Counted from the first letter of the stretch, positions 12,301 to 23,213 are shown. The stretch is DNA of 64,000 nt from Ovis canadensis (GCF_042477335.2 NC_091246.1:208195501-208259500), one strand, 5' to 3'. Notes: generated by a model not told the origin, from the letters alone. Numbers and translations: made by a program.

Positions 12301-12632
12301 TTGGAGAAGACTCTTGAGCATCCTTTGGACTGCGAGGAGATCAAACCAGTCAATCATAAAGGAAATCAGTCGTGATTATTCATTGGAAGGACTGATGCTG
12401 AAGCTTCAATTCTTTGGCCACCTAATGAGAAGATCTGACTCATTAGAAAAGACCCTAATGCTGGGAAAGATTGAAGGCAGGAGAGAAGAGGACAACAGAG
12501 GATGAAATGGTTGGATGGTGTGAATTTGAGCAAGCTCTGGGAATTGGTGATGGACAAGGAAGCCTGGCATGCTGCAGTCCATTGAGTCACAAAGAGTCAG
12601 ACATGACTGAGCGACTGAATTGAACTGACTTG
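9372..12632 (+). mobile_element. BovB LINE (RTE clade) with inverted 5' segment and target-site duplication
   Basis: The element is a non-LTR retrotransposon copy. 9372-10084 is BovB sequence in antisense (apurinic-endonuclease N-terminal region: minus-strand frame 9416-9790 reads 'GTWSVRSMNQGKLEVV', then 'ILGISELKWTRMGEF'). At about 10085 the orientation switches to sense and continues through the endonuclease and reverse transcriptase (11500-11763 reads 'FIDYAKAFDCVDHNRLWEIL') to the BovB 3' tail. In element coordinates the outer end of the inverted part and the start of the sense part are almost contiguous, missing roughly 30 bases. The direct repeat aatgtgtcaag at 9361-9371 and 12633-12643 bounds the whole. 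Reading frames are broken by many stops, so it is inactive. Confidence 0.9.
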
Positions 12633-12643
12633 AATGTGTCAAG

Positions 12644-13231
12644 CTGAGTACACAAGACATAGTGCTAGTTAAACCCTAGATATGCAGAGATTTCTATAAT
12701 CAATTTCATTTTAAACCACTATTATTGGAGTTTTTACTATAGTATACACTGTAATTTTAGCAGGTGGCCAGTCAGTAAATGCTTTTCTGCTTACAGAAGA
12801 CTCAGCTGGATATCTTTGGAGACTGATCTTGAAATATATTAAAGATCTAATTCAAAACCATTATTTGCATAATTTATCTAGATTCTATAAAGTAAATGAA
12901 AAGTTGTGAGTCTCAAATGTTTCCAAATGAACAAAATATTGATATGGCTATAAGGCTGACTACATCACTGTATAATTAACTAGTAAAACCTAGATTCAAC
13001 CAACTATTTTCATTTTCAAACTAATACAATACAAAGAGAAAGTTTTATTCTCTGTATAGTTTTTCCAGATTATGAAAGTCACTCATGAAAGGAAACTAAG
13101 CTAATTCACCTGGAACATAAAGTGAATAATACATATTCTTGTGTCGTTGTGAATAACGGAAAATGCCCTTCTTGTATATTTAGCTAAAACAAACCATTAG
13201 TATAAGAACTAAGTATTAATGAACTAAGTAC
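12644..13231. other. Intergenic AT-rich stretch, nothing recognised
   Basis: No exon, repeat or RNA gene that I can name. It separates the BovB from the Bov-A2 upstream of the SGO2 promoter. Confidence 0.4.
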
Positions 13232-13496
13232 CAGGCAATGGCACCCCACTCCAGTACTCTTGCCTGGAAAATCCCATGGGTAGAGGAGCCTGGTAGGCTG
13301 CAGTCCATGGGGTCGCTAAGAGTTGGACATGACTGAGCAACTTCACTTTCACTTTCATGCATTGGAGAAGGAAATGGCAACCCACTCCAGTATTCTTGCC
13401 TGGAGAATCCCAGGGACAGCGGAGCCTGGTGGGCTGCCATCTATGGGGTAGCACAGAGTCAGACATGACTGAAGTGACTTAGCAGTAGCAGCAGCA
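13232..13496 (+). repeat. Bov-A2 dimeric SINE
   Basis: Two monomers joined by the 'cactttcatgcattgg' linker, ending in an (AGC)n-like run. It is the last repeat before the SGO2 promoter, about 450 bases upstream of the CCAAT box. Confidence 0.9.
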
Positions 13497-13927
13497 TTTC
13501 AAATTTCTTTGCTGCATTCCCCTCAAAAAGTTAAAAGAAAAAATGGAGAGGGCTTTTAAGTGGAAACTAAGTAACCCTGTTGGCGTCATACTGCAAAGAT
13601 GCAGAACTGGTAAAATGTGGGCAGGCAGTTTTACAGTAGTGTCAGAAACAACGAAAACTTTCCAACAGGCTTCAGGTGGCTGCCAAGCCTTTTAAATATC
13701 TGATTGAAAAACTTAGTTTTGTCAAAGAGGAGTTTCCTTTTTCTTAAACGCATTAGGAGACAGCGAACAGTACCAGCTCAGCGTCCAAGGAAGCCCTTTG
13801 CACCCATGCTGGGTGGGCCCTGGCTTGCCTGGCCTCGTCCCCTTCAGTCGCTCACGACGAGGTCCCACCCCTTTCACGTCCCACTTCCTGGTAACCAAGC
13901 TGCTTTGCGCCTCCTTCTCAGGACCTG

Positions 13928-13968
13928 ATTGGCTGGTGCGGCGAACGCTAACGGTTACGGAGTTTAAA
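13928..13968 (+). promoter_or_regulatory. SGO2: CCAAT box, palindromic MYB-type site and TTTAAA element (cell-cycle-type promoter)
   Basis: ATTGG (inverted CCAAT, NF-Y type) lies at 13928-13932. The palindrome taacggtta, matching the MYB core on both strands, lies at 13949-13957. TTTAAA, a reported variant of the cell-cycle homology region bound by MuvB/DREAM, lies at 13963-13968. Thirty bases separate the CCAAT box from TTTAAA. This arrangement is known from G2/M genes and would suit a mitotic protein. The sites are seen; their function here is inferred. Confidence 0.55.
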
Positions 13969-13969
13969 C

Positions 13970-14036
13970 CCAAGCCCTGGCCGCGAACGCCGGGCTTCGG
14001 GAGCTGGGTGCTGGTTCCCCCGACCCTGAAAAAGCG
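13970..14036 (+). other. SGO2: SGO2 exon 1, noncoding 5' UTR (start approximate)
   Basis: The donor 'aaagcg|gtaagt' at 14036/14037 is near-consensus and follows the promoter cluster closely. No ATG occurs in the short predicted exon. Joined to exon 2, only two bases precede the start codon, giving G at -3 and G at +4, a good initiation context. The 5' end is an estimate. Confidence 0.6.
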
Positions 14037-14659
14037 GTAAGTTAGTGGCCTATGACATTTGATGTGAGTCCCCCCGTCTGGCGTTATCCATTCCTTTCCC
14101 TAGCCGAACCACTGTGCGCTGCCTTCCGCGGTCTCTGGTCTGCCGAGCCGCCCGCGGCCCCGCCCACTCCGGTCGCCGGATCCGCGACTTAAGCTCCGTA
14201 GCCGAGGGGCTTCTTCTTGGGAAAGGCGCTGGGTCGTATCTGAGTGGCTGCCGCGTGTCCTGGGGAATTGAGCGCTCGGTTCTGTGAGGAGGCAAGCCGA
14301 CAAGCCAGCTCCTGGCAGGAAGGGATTTCTGTCCTTATGACTGCTCTACTGCTTTTAGAACAATATCTGGCTCACTGTGAGCTCTCAGTAAATAGGCTGA
14401 ATGACTAAGAGACTGCTTACCCAGGTTCTCGGAGGAGCCCTCTCCTTTGGAGCGCTGATTTAGAAGGGAGGCTGACTGAAGGCGAAGGGGTGATAGAAGA
14501 CTGGAAGAGCTTAGAACTTGAACTGGGTAGGGTCTTGCCGTACAGGTAGGATTTCGCTAGGCAGTATGGACTGTGATTTTTCTACATGAGGAATTAAACT
14601 CGGGAGAGTTGGGTGTGGAACCGAGTAGCTCTGCTTTAAAGATAGCCGAGATGCTAGCC

Positions 14660-14885
14660 AGAGAAATAATACATAGGTAATGTTAGTGAGAGCTGTGTGC
14701 TATGTCCAATACTAGGCACTGTATATGCATTGGCTCATTAAGTGCCTACAGTGAGATGCCCTTATTTATATTTTTAATGGTCTAAGTCTGGAAATTGAGA
14801 CTTGGAGATGCTAGGATCACATAGCTATGAAATATTAGGACTGCGGCAGTAAATGTCAGAACTGGAAACCATCTAACCACTATTT
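14660..14885 (+). repeat. MIR SINE
   Basis: The phrases 'gtgctatgtccaatactagg', 'ggctcattaag', 'ctggaaattgagacttgg' and 'atcacatagctatg' follow the MIR consensus order. It is strongly diverged. Confidence 0.65.
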
Positions 14886-15022
14886 TTAATACAGTCAGTG
14901 ATCCATCCTGGTTCTGAATCTGCTCATTCAACCAACTGAATCAGTGATGGAAAAAATTGGGGGAAATTCCAGAAAGTTCCTGAAAGCAAAGTTTGATTTT
15001 ACCAATTGCTGAGCAAATATTT

Positions 15023-18000
15023 CAGTTCAGTTCAGTCGTTCAGTGGTGTCCGATTCTTTGCAACCCCATAGAGTGCAGCACGCCAGGCTTCACTATCCAT
15101 CACCAACTCCCGGAGCTTGCTCAAAATCATGTCTGTCTAGTCGGTGATGACATCCAACCATCTCATCCTCTGTACTCCCCTTCTCTTCCTGACTTCAGTC
15201 TTTACAGCATCAGGGTCTTTTCCAAGGAGTCAGTTCTTTGCATCAGCAGGCCAAAGTATTGGATCTTCAGCTTCAGCATCAGTGCTTCCAATGAATATTA
15301 AGGACTGATTTCCTTTAGGATTGACTGGTTTGATCGCCTTGCAGTCCAAGGGACTTCTCCAACACCACAGCTCAAAAGCATTAATTCTTCGGCGCTCAGC
15401 TTTCTTTAATAGTCGAACTCTCACATACATGACTACTGGAAAAACCATAGCTTTGACTAGACGGACCATTGTCAGCAAAGTAATGTCTCTGCTTTTTAGT
15501 ATGCTGTCTAGGTTGGTCATAGCTTTTCTTCCAAGGAGCAAGTGTCTTTTAATTTCATGACTGCAGTCACCATCGGCAGTGTTTTGGAGCCCAAAAATAG
15601 TCTCTCACGGTTTCCATTGTTTCCCCATCTATTTGCCATGAAGTGATGCGACCGGATGCTATGATCTTAGTTTTTAAATGTTGAGTTTTAAACTAACTTT
15701 TTCCCTCTCCTCTTTCACTTTCATCAAGAGGCTCTTAAGTTCAACTTCGCTTTCTGCTGTAAGGGTGGTGTCATTTGCATATCTGAGGTTATTGATACTT
15801 CTCCATGCAATCTAAATTCCAGCTTGTGTGTCATAGTCTGGCATTTAGCGTGATGTACTTTGCATATAAGTTAAACAAGTAGGGTGACAATATCCAGTCT
15901 TGACATAATCCTTTCCCAGTTTGAACCAGTCCATTGTTCCATGTCTGGTTCTAATTGTTGCTTCTTGACCTGCATACACATTTCTCAGGAGGCAGTTAAG
16001 GTGGTCTGGTTTTCTGATCTCTAAGAATTTTCCACAGTCTGTTGTGATCCACACAGTTAGAGGCTTTGGTATGGTCAATAAAGCAGAAATAGATGTTTTT
16101 CTGGAACTCTCTTGCTTTTTTCATGATCTAACAGATGTTGGCGATGTGATCTCTGGTTCCTCTGGCTTTTCTAAATCAAGCTTGAACATCTGGAAGTTCT
16201 CAGATGAAGTATTGCTGAAGCCTGGCTTGGAGAATTTTGAGCATTACTTTGCTAGCCTGTGAGATGAGTGCAATTGTGCGGTAGTTTGAGCATTCTTTGG
16301 CATTGCCTTTCTTTGGGATTGGAATGAAAACTGACCTTTTCCAGTCCTGTAGCCACCGCTGAGTTTTCCAAATTTGCTGGCATATTGAGTGCAGCACTTT
16401 CGCAGCATCATCTTTTAGGATTTGAAAAAACTCAGCTGGAATTCCATCACCTCCACTAGCTTTGTTCGTAGTGATGCTTCGTGAGGCCCACTTGATTTCA
16501 GACTCCAGGATGTCTTGCTCTAGGTGAGTGATCACACCATCGTGATTATCTGGGTCATAAGATATTTTTTTGTATAGGTCTTCTGTGTATTCTTGTCACC
16601 TCTTCTTAGTATCTTCTGCTTCTGTTAGGCCCATACCGTTCTTTTGTCCTTTATTGTGCCCAACTTTGCATGAAATGTTCCTTTGGTATCTCTAATTTTC
16701 TTGAAGAGATCCCTAGGCCTTCCCATTCTATTGTTTTCCTCTATTTCTTTGCGTTGATCACTGAGGAAGGCTTTCTTATCTCTCCTTGCTATTCTTTGGA
16801 ACCCTGCATTCAGATGGGTATATCTTTCCTTTTCTCCTTTGCCTTTCACTTCTCTTCTTCTCTTGGCTGTTTGTAAGACCTCCTTCCTCAGACAACCATT
16901 TTGCCTTTTTGCATTTCTTTTTCTTGAGGATGGTCTCAATCACTGCCTCTTGTACAATATCATGAACCTCTGTCCATAGTTCTTCATGCACTCTGTCTAT
17001 CAGATCTAATCCCTTGAATTGATATGTCACTTCCACTGTATAATCGTAAGGGATTTTATTTAGGTCATACCTGAATGGTCAGTCCATTCTGAAGGAGATC
17101 AGCCCTGGGATTTCTTTGGAAGGAATGATGCTCAAGCTGAAGCTCCAGTACTTTGGCCACCTCATGCGAAGAGTTGACTCATTGGAAAAGACTCTGATGC
17201 TGGGAGGGATTGGGGGCAGGAGGAGAAGGGGACGACAGAGGATGAGATGGCTGGATGGCATCACTGACCAGATGGACGTGAGTCTGAGTGAACTCTGGGA
17301 GTTGGTGATGGACAGGGAGGCCTGGCGTGCTGTGGTTCATGGGGTTGCAAAGTTGGACACGACTGAGTGACTGAACTGAACTGAACTGAACTGAATGGTC
17401 TAGTGATTCTCCTTCTTTCTTCAAATTAAGTCTGAATTTGGCAATAAGGAGTTCATGATCTGAGCCACAGTAAGCTCCCAGTCTTGTTTTTGCTGACTAT
17501 ATAGAGCTTCTCCATCTTTGGCTGCAAAGAATATAATCAGTCTGATTTCGGTGTTGACCATCTGGTGATGTCCATGTGTAAGGTCTTCTCTTATGTTGGA
17601 AGAGGGTGTTTGCTATGACCAGTGTGTTCTCTTGGCAAAACTCTATTAGCCTTTGCCCTGCTTCATTCTGTACTCCAAGGTCAAATTTGCCTATTATTCC
17701 ACGTATCTCTGACTTCCTACTTGCATTCCAGTCCCCTATAATGAAAAGGACATCTTTTTTTTTGGTGTTAGTTCTAGAAGGCCTTGTAGATCATCACAGA
17801 ATCGTTCAACTTCAGCTTCTGTAGCATTACTGGTTGGGGCATAGACTTGGATTACTTGATATTGAATGGTTTGCCTTGGAAACGAACAGAAATCATTCTG
17901 TCGTTTTTGAGATTGCATCTAAGGACTGCATTTCGTCCTATTTTGTTGACTATGAGGGCTACTCCATTTCTTCTAAGGGATTCTTGCCCACAGTGGTAGA

Positions 18001-19334
18001 TATAATGGTCATCTGAGTTAAATTCACCCATTCCAGTCCATTTTAGTTCACTTATTCCTAAAATCTCAATGTTCACTCCTGCCATCTCATGTTTGACCAC
18101 TTCCAATTTGCTTGATTCTTGGACCTAACATTCCAGGTTCCTATGCAATATTGCTCTTTACAGCATCAGACTTTACTTCCATCGCTAGTCCCATCCACCA
18201 CTGGGTCTTGTTTTTGCTTTGGCTCTGTCTCTTCATTCTTTCTGGTAGTATTTCTCCACTGATCTCCAGTAGCATATTGGGCACCTGCCAACCTGGGGAG
18301 TTCATCTTTCAGTGTCCTATCTTTTTGCCTTTTCATACTGTTCATGGGATTCTCAAGGCAAGAATACTGAAGTGGTTTGCCATTGCTTTCTCCAATGGAC
18401 CACGTTTTATCAGAACTCTCCATCATGACCCGTCCATCTTGGGTGGCCCTACATGGCATGGCTCACAGTTTCATTGAGTTAGACAAGGCTGTGGTGCATG
18501 TGATCAGATTGTTTAGTTTTCTGTGATTGTGGTTTTCATTCTGTCTGCCCTCTGATAGAGAAGGATGAGAGGCTTATGGCAGCTTTCTGATGGGAGAGAC
18601 TGACTGATGGGGAAACTGGGTCTTGTTCTAATGTTGTGGGGCCATGCTCAGTAAATCTTTAATCCAATTTTCAACTGATGGACTGGGCTGTGTTCCCTCC
18701 CTGTTATTTGACCTGAGGCCAAACTATGGTGGAGGTAATGAAGATAATGTCGACCTCCTTCAAAAGGTCCCATGCACGCACTGCTGCACTCAGTGCCCCC
18801 AGCCCTGCAGCAGGCCACCACCAACCCACACCTCCCCTGAGACTCCTGGACACTTAGGGGCAAGTCTGGGTCAGTATCTTGTGAGGTCACTGCCCCTTTC
18901 TCCTGGGTCCTGGTGCACACAAGGTTTTGTTTGTGCCCTCCAAGAGTCTGTTTCCCCAGTCCTGTGTAAGTTCTGGTGGCTCTATGGTAGAGTTAATGGT
19001 GACCTCCTCCAAGAGGGCTTATGCCATACCCAGGTCTACTGCACCCAGATCCCCTCCCCCTCCAGCAGTCCACTGCTGACCCGTACCTCCTCAGGAGACA
19101 TTCAAACACAGTTCTGTCTCAGTCTCTTTGGGGTCTCTGGGTCCTGGTGCGCATAAGGTTTGAGCCCTCTAAGCGTCTCTGGCGGGTATGGGATTTGATT
19201 CTAAATGCGATTTCACCCCTCCTACCATCTTGCTGAGGCTTCTCCTTTGCCCTTGGATGTGGAGTGGCGCTGAAGCGGCAGCTGCAGTGGTGCTGAAGTG
19301 ACTTTGAGGAAATACCCCACGTCCAAGGACAAAG
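15023..19334 (-). mobile_element. BovB LINE, antisense, nearly full length, with short inverted 5' end and nested insertion
   Basis: The 3' tail lies at 15023 ('cagttcagttcagtcg' on the plus strand is the RC of the (ctgaa)n end). Reverse transcriptase, endonuclease and GC-rich 5' region follow in reverse order to 19262. At 19263 the orientation switches to sense for about 72 bases, and its outer end overlaps the main segment by about 25 bases. The flanks gagcaaatattt (15011-15022) and gagcaactgttt (19335-19346) match at 10 of 12 positions and both lie in the MER2-like element. All frames are broken. A sense BovB tail is inserted at 17091-17390. Confidence 0.88.
17091..17390 (+). mobile_element. 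5'-truncated BovB 3' end inserted in the antisense BovB
   Basis: Sense BovB tail ('actttggccacctcatgcg', 'gacagggaggcctggcgtgc', then (ctgaa)n). It interrupts the antisense copy exactly: the host sequence stops at ctgaatggtc (17081-17090) and resumes after the repeated ctgaatggtc (17391-17400) with 'tagtgattctcc'. The target duplication overlaps the tail repeat, so its exact length is ambiguous. Confidence 0.88.
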
Positions 19335-19424
19335 GAGCAACTGTTTACATAACATTTATATTGCGCTTACTACGATTTAAATATAAATGCTATGTAAAAT
19401 TATATTGTGCTTACTACGATTTAG

Positions 19425-21256
19425 CAAAGGAGTAAAGATATAAACATCTGAATGCAGAGTTCCAAAGAATAGCAAGAGATAAGAAAGCCTTCCTCAGCGA
19501 TCAATGCAAAGAAATAGAGGAAAACAACAAAATGGGAAAGACTAGAGATCTCTTCAAGAAAATTAGAGATACCAAGGGAACATTTCAAGCAAAGATGGGC
19601 TCGATAAAGGACAGAAATGGTATGGACCTAACAGAAGCAGAAGATATTAAGAAGAGATGGCAAGAATACAGAGAAGAACTGTACAAAAAAAGCTTCACGA
19701 CCAAGATAATCACAATGGTATGCTCACTCACCTAGAGCCAGACATCCTGGAATGTGAAGCCAAGGGGGCCTTAGAAAGCATCACTACAAACAAAGCTAGT
19801 GGAGGTGATGGCATTCCAGTTGAGCTATTTCAAATCCTAAAAAATGACGCTGTGAAAGTGCTGCACTCAATATGCCAGCAAATTTGGAAAACTCAGCAGT
19901 GGCCACAGGACTGGAAAAGGTCAGTTTTCATTCCAATCCCAAAGAAAGGCAATGCCAAAGAATGCTCAGACTACTGCACATTGCACTCATCTCACATGCT
20001 AGTAAAGTGATGTTCAAAATTCTGCAGGCCAGGCTTCAGCAATACGTGAACCGTGAACTTCCAGATGTTCAAGCTGGTTTTAGAAAAGGCAGAGGAACCA
20101 GAGATCAAATTGCCAACATCCACTGGATCATCAAAAAAGCAAGAGAGTTCAAAAAAAAACTTCTGCTTTATTGACTATGCCAAAGCCTTTGACTGTGTGG
20201 ATCACAATAAACTGTGGAAAATTCTGAAAGAGATGGGAATACCAGACCACCTGACCTGCCTCTTGAGAAACCTATATGCAGGTCAGGAAGCAGCAGTTAG
20301 AACTGGACATGGAACAACAGACTGGTTCCAAATAGGAAAAGCAGTACATCAAGGCTGTATATTGTCACCCTGCTTATTTAACTTCTATGCAGAGTACATC
20401 ATGAGAAACACTGAGCTGGAAGAAGCACCAGCTGGAATCAAGATTTCCGGGAGAAATATCAATAACCTCACATATGCAGATGATACCAGTCTTATGGAAG
20501 AAAGTGAAGAGGATTTAAAAACCCTCTTGATGAGAGTGAAAGAGGAGAGTGAAAAAGTTGGCTTAAAGCTCAACATTCAGAAAACGAAGATCATGGCATC
20601 TGGTCCCATCACTTCATGGGAAATAGATAGGGAAACAGTGGAAACAGTGTCAGACTTTATTTTGGGGGGGGGGGCTTCAAACTCACTGCAGATGGTGACT
20701 GCAGCCATGAAATTAAAAGATGCTTACTCCTTGGAAGGAAAGTTATGACCATCCTAAATAGCATATTGGAAAGCAGAGACATTACTTTGCCGACTAAGGT
20801 CCGTCTAGTCAAGGCTATGGTTTTTCCAGTGGTCATGTATGATGCGAGACTTGGACTGTGAAGAAAGCTGAGTGCCGAAGAAGTGATGCTTTTGAACTGT
20901 GGTGTTGGAGAAGACTTTTGAGAGTCCTTTGGACTGCAAGGAGATCCAACCAGTCCATCCTAAAGGAGATCAGTCCTGGGATTTCTTTGGAAGGACTGAT
21001 GCTAAAGCTGAAGTTCCAGTACTTTGGCCACCTCATGTGAAGAGTTGACCCATTGGAAAAACGCTGATGCTGGAAGGGATTGGGGGCAGGAGGAAAAGGG
21101 GACAACAGAGGATGAGACGGCTGGATGGCATCACCAACTCGATAGACGTGAGTTTGAGTGAACTCCGGGAGTTGGTGATGGACAGGGAGGCCTGGCGTGC
21201 TGCAATTCATGGGGTCGCAAAGAGTCAGAGACGACTGAGCTACTGAACTGAAATGA
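19425..21256 (+). mobile_element. BovB LINE, sense, 5'-truncated, with reverse transcriptase remnant
   Basis: Starts inside the reverse transcriptase region and runs to the BovB tail. The frame 20053-20748 (231 codons) shows the RT signatures 'FIDYAKAFDCVDHNKLW' (motif A) and 'LTYADDTSLMEE' (catalytic YADD, motif C). A frame break precedes it at the poly-A tract near 20150, and a G run near 20664 follows. The 12-bp direct repeat actacgatttag at 19413-19424 and 21257-21268 is a perfect target-site duplication. Truncated and inactive. Confidence 0.92.
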
Positions 21257-21268
21257 ACTACGATTTAG

Positions 21269-21486
21269 GGCTTCCCTGGTGGCTCAGATGGTAAAGCGTC
21301 TGCCTACAATGCAGGAGACCCAAGTTCAATCCCTGGGTCAGGTAGATCCTCTGGAGAAGGAAATGACACCCCACTCCGATACTCTTGCCTGGAAAATCCC
21401 ACGGATGGAGGAGCCTGGTAGGCTACAGTCTGTGGGGTCGAAAAGAGTCAGATACGGCTGAATAACTTCACTTTCACTTTCTTTCT
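21269..21486 (+). repeat. Bov-tA SINE beside the sense BovB
   Basis: Begins 'ggcttccctggtggctcag' immediately after the BovB target duplication and ends in a 'cactttcactttctttcttt' tail. The MER2-like sequence resumes after it. Confidence 0.88.
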
Positions 21487-22967
21487 TTCATACTACAATT
21501 TACAGTGTATTAGGTATTATGAGTAATATAAAGATAATATAAACTATACAGAAGGATTAATGTAGGTCATATGTAAACGTTATGCCATTTTATATAAGGA
21601 ACTTGAGCATAATGGATTTTGGTATCTGTGGGGTCCTAGAACAAGTACTCTGCAGGTACCAAGGAATGACTGTACCTCAATCTCTGTATGGTAAGTCACC
21701 CTAGAATGGGTACTTCAATACAGAGACATGAAGCTGAAGAATACCAGGCATATACTAGTAGCAATTAGATCTTGGTGCCCACTGTGGCTTGAGAAGAATG
21801 GACAAGGGGGAGAAAAAGAGGAGTTTAAATTATAGAAATGGGAAGAAGAGTAGATGGTGAAGAGTTTTAGATTCTGTAGATTAATAAACTGTACTGAGGG
21901 CAGGAGTGGAAGTAGGGTTGGAAAGAAGCTATTGAAATAATTCAGGTGAGACTTGTTAGTACCTGAATCTAGGTTGATAGCAGTGGAGATACTTAAAAGT
22001 AGTCAGAGTCTAAATGAATTGTGAAGGTAGATTGGGATGTGGGGGATTTTTGACCAAGCAACTGGAAGGACAGAGTTGAAGCTCTGAGTGGGGCATGCTT
22101 GGGCAGGCCAAGTTTGATATCCTGTTTTAGTTATCCAAGTGGAGTTGTGGAGTAGATAATGATATGAATCCAGGGAAGTTTAGGAAAGAGTTCCAGACAG
22201 AGGACATAAATTTTGAAGTTCTTACATCTAGGTGGTATTTTAAACCGTGGCTATGAATTCACTGCAAGAGTGAGGGTAGATAAAGAAATCCAAGAAGAGA
22301 ACCTATTATAGCATAGGTATCTATAAAAGAGACTAAGAAGAAGCAACTAGTTAGCTAGAGGGGAAAAAAATAGCAGGAGTTTGTGGTGTTCTGGTAGCCA
22401 ACAAAATACCATTTTTGAGGAGCAAGGATAAATTAACCACATTTAATGCTGCTGTTAAATCAAATTAGATGAGGATTGAGAACTGACCATTAGGTTAGCA
22501 GTATGAAGGTCATTAGAAACCTTGACAAAAGTCATTTTGTTGGAATAGAGTGAAAGCCTGAGTGAAGTAGAGTTACAAGAAGATTGGAAACTGACTATAG
22601 ATACTTTTTGTTTTTAAGAGTTTTGCTGTAAAGGCTGCAGAAAATGGAATGCATGTCTGAGGATGAAGTGGGAACAGTCCCCATAGGTTTAGGTATATCT
22701 CTTCTGTTCATAGCTCCAAGGTTACACTTCTTACTTTGTGTCACAGTATAGTCTATGCCTACGTTCTGTAACTCTGCATTCCTGTGCAGCCTGATCCTGT
22801 TTTCTGTACCCAGTGCCTACCTTAGCTCCTGGCAGGCAGACATAATGATATAGGTTTGAGAGAAAAAACAAAGTCATTTACCTTTTTAGGATTCTACTTT
22901 TAAACCATTTTAAAATTACATTCATACTTTCAGATTTTATATGAAGGGTTCTGCAAATACTTACGCA

Positions 22968-23094
22968 TGGCAACCCACTCCAGCACTCTTGCCTGGAAAA
23001 TCCAGTACTTGCCTAGACAGAGGAGTGTGGTAGGCTACAGTCCACGGGGTCACAAAGAGTCAGACACCACTGAGTGACTTCACTTTCACTTGAT
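22968..23094 (+). repeat. Bov-A SINE fragment
   Basis: The body starts at 'catggcaacccactccagc' and ends 'gagtgacttcactttcactt'; the tRNA-like head is missing. It lies 120 bases upstream of SGO2 exon 2. Confidence 0.75.
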
Positions 23095-23213
23095 GTACAA
23101 AGCATAGTATTTAAGTCATAATTTACTTCTTAGAGTGTATTTATCAGTTGCTGTTTTTCCCTTTATTAATTAATACTATGATTTTCTACTTCCTTTCTTT
23201 TTTTACTTCAGTG

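Larger units (their letters stand above)
13760..14320 (+). promoter_or_regulatory. SGO2: GC-rich, CpG-containing promoter region of SGO2
   Basis: Base composition changes abruptly from AT-rich to GC-rich with many CpG steps, then returns to AT-rich after about 14,320. Within it lie the CCAAT/MYB/TTTAAA cluster and the first splice donor of SGO2 (gtaagt at 14037). The transcription start is not visible directly; I infer about 13,965-14,000. Confidence 0.75.
14892..21672. mobile_element. MER2-like Tigger (Tc1/mariner-pogo) DNA transposon, split into three by younger insertions
   Basis: The pieces are 14892-15022, 19335-19424 and about 21487-21672, roughly 400 bases in all, near the MER2 length I recall (about 345) plus a local internal duplication of about 44 bases (19357-19379 and 19401-19423 share 'gcttactacgattta'). 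The left end reads TA|CAGTC at 14890-14896 and the right end GACTG|TA at 21668-21674. These are terminal inverted repeats inside a TA target duplication, as expected for this superfamily. Inner phrases 'tcattcaaccaactgaatc', 'ccagaaagttcctgaaagc' and 'atgccattttatataagg' follow the family in order. The family assignment is from memory. Confidence 0.75.
14037..23211 (+). other. SGO2: SGO2 intron 1
   Basis: This 9.2-kb intron lies between the exon 1 donor (gtaagt) and the exon 2 acceptor (ttttttacttcag). From 14,660 to 21,680 it is almost entirely MIR, a MER2/Tigger-like element and the BovB and SINE copies nested in it. 21,673-22,967 is repeat-poor; about 21,880-22,560 has the look of an old mammalian repeat that I could not name. 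Confidence 0.7.

Noticed and set aside
13760-14320. Bidirectional promoter with a minus-strand gene starting upstream of SGO2
   Set aside because: I saw no minus-strand coding exon with splice context in 1-13,800; the neighbour expected on the minus strand in mammals (KCTD18) would lie further left.
20053-20748. 231-codon open frame with reverse-transcriptase motifs
   Set aside because: It is a BovB fragment with a clean target-site duplication and frame breaks on both sides, not a host gene or active element.
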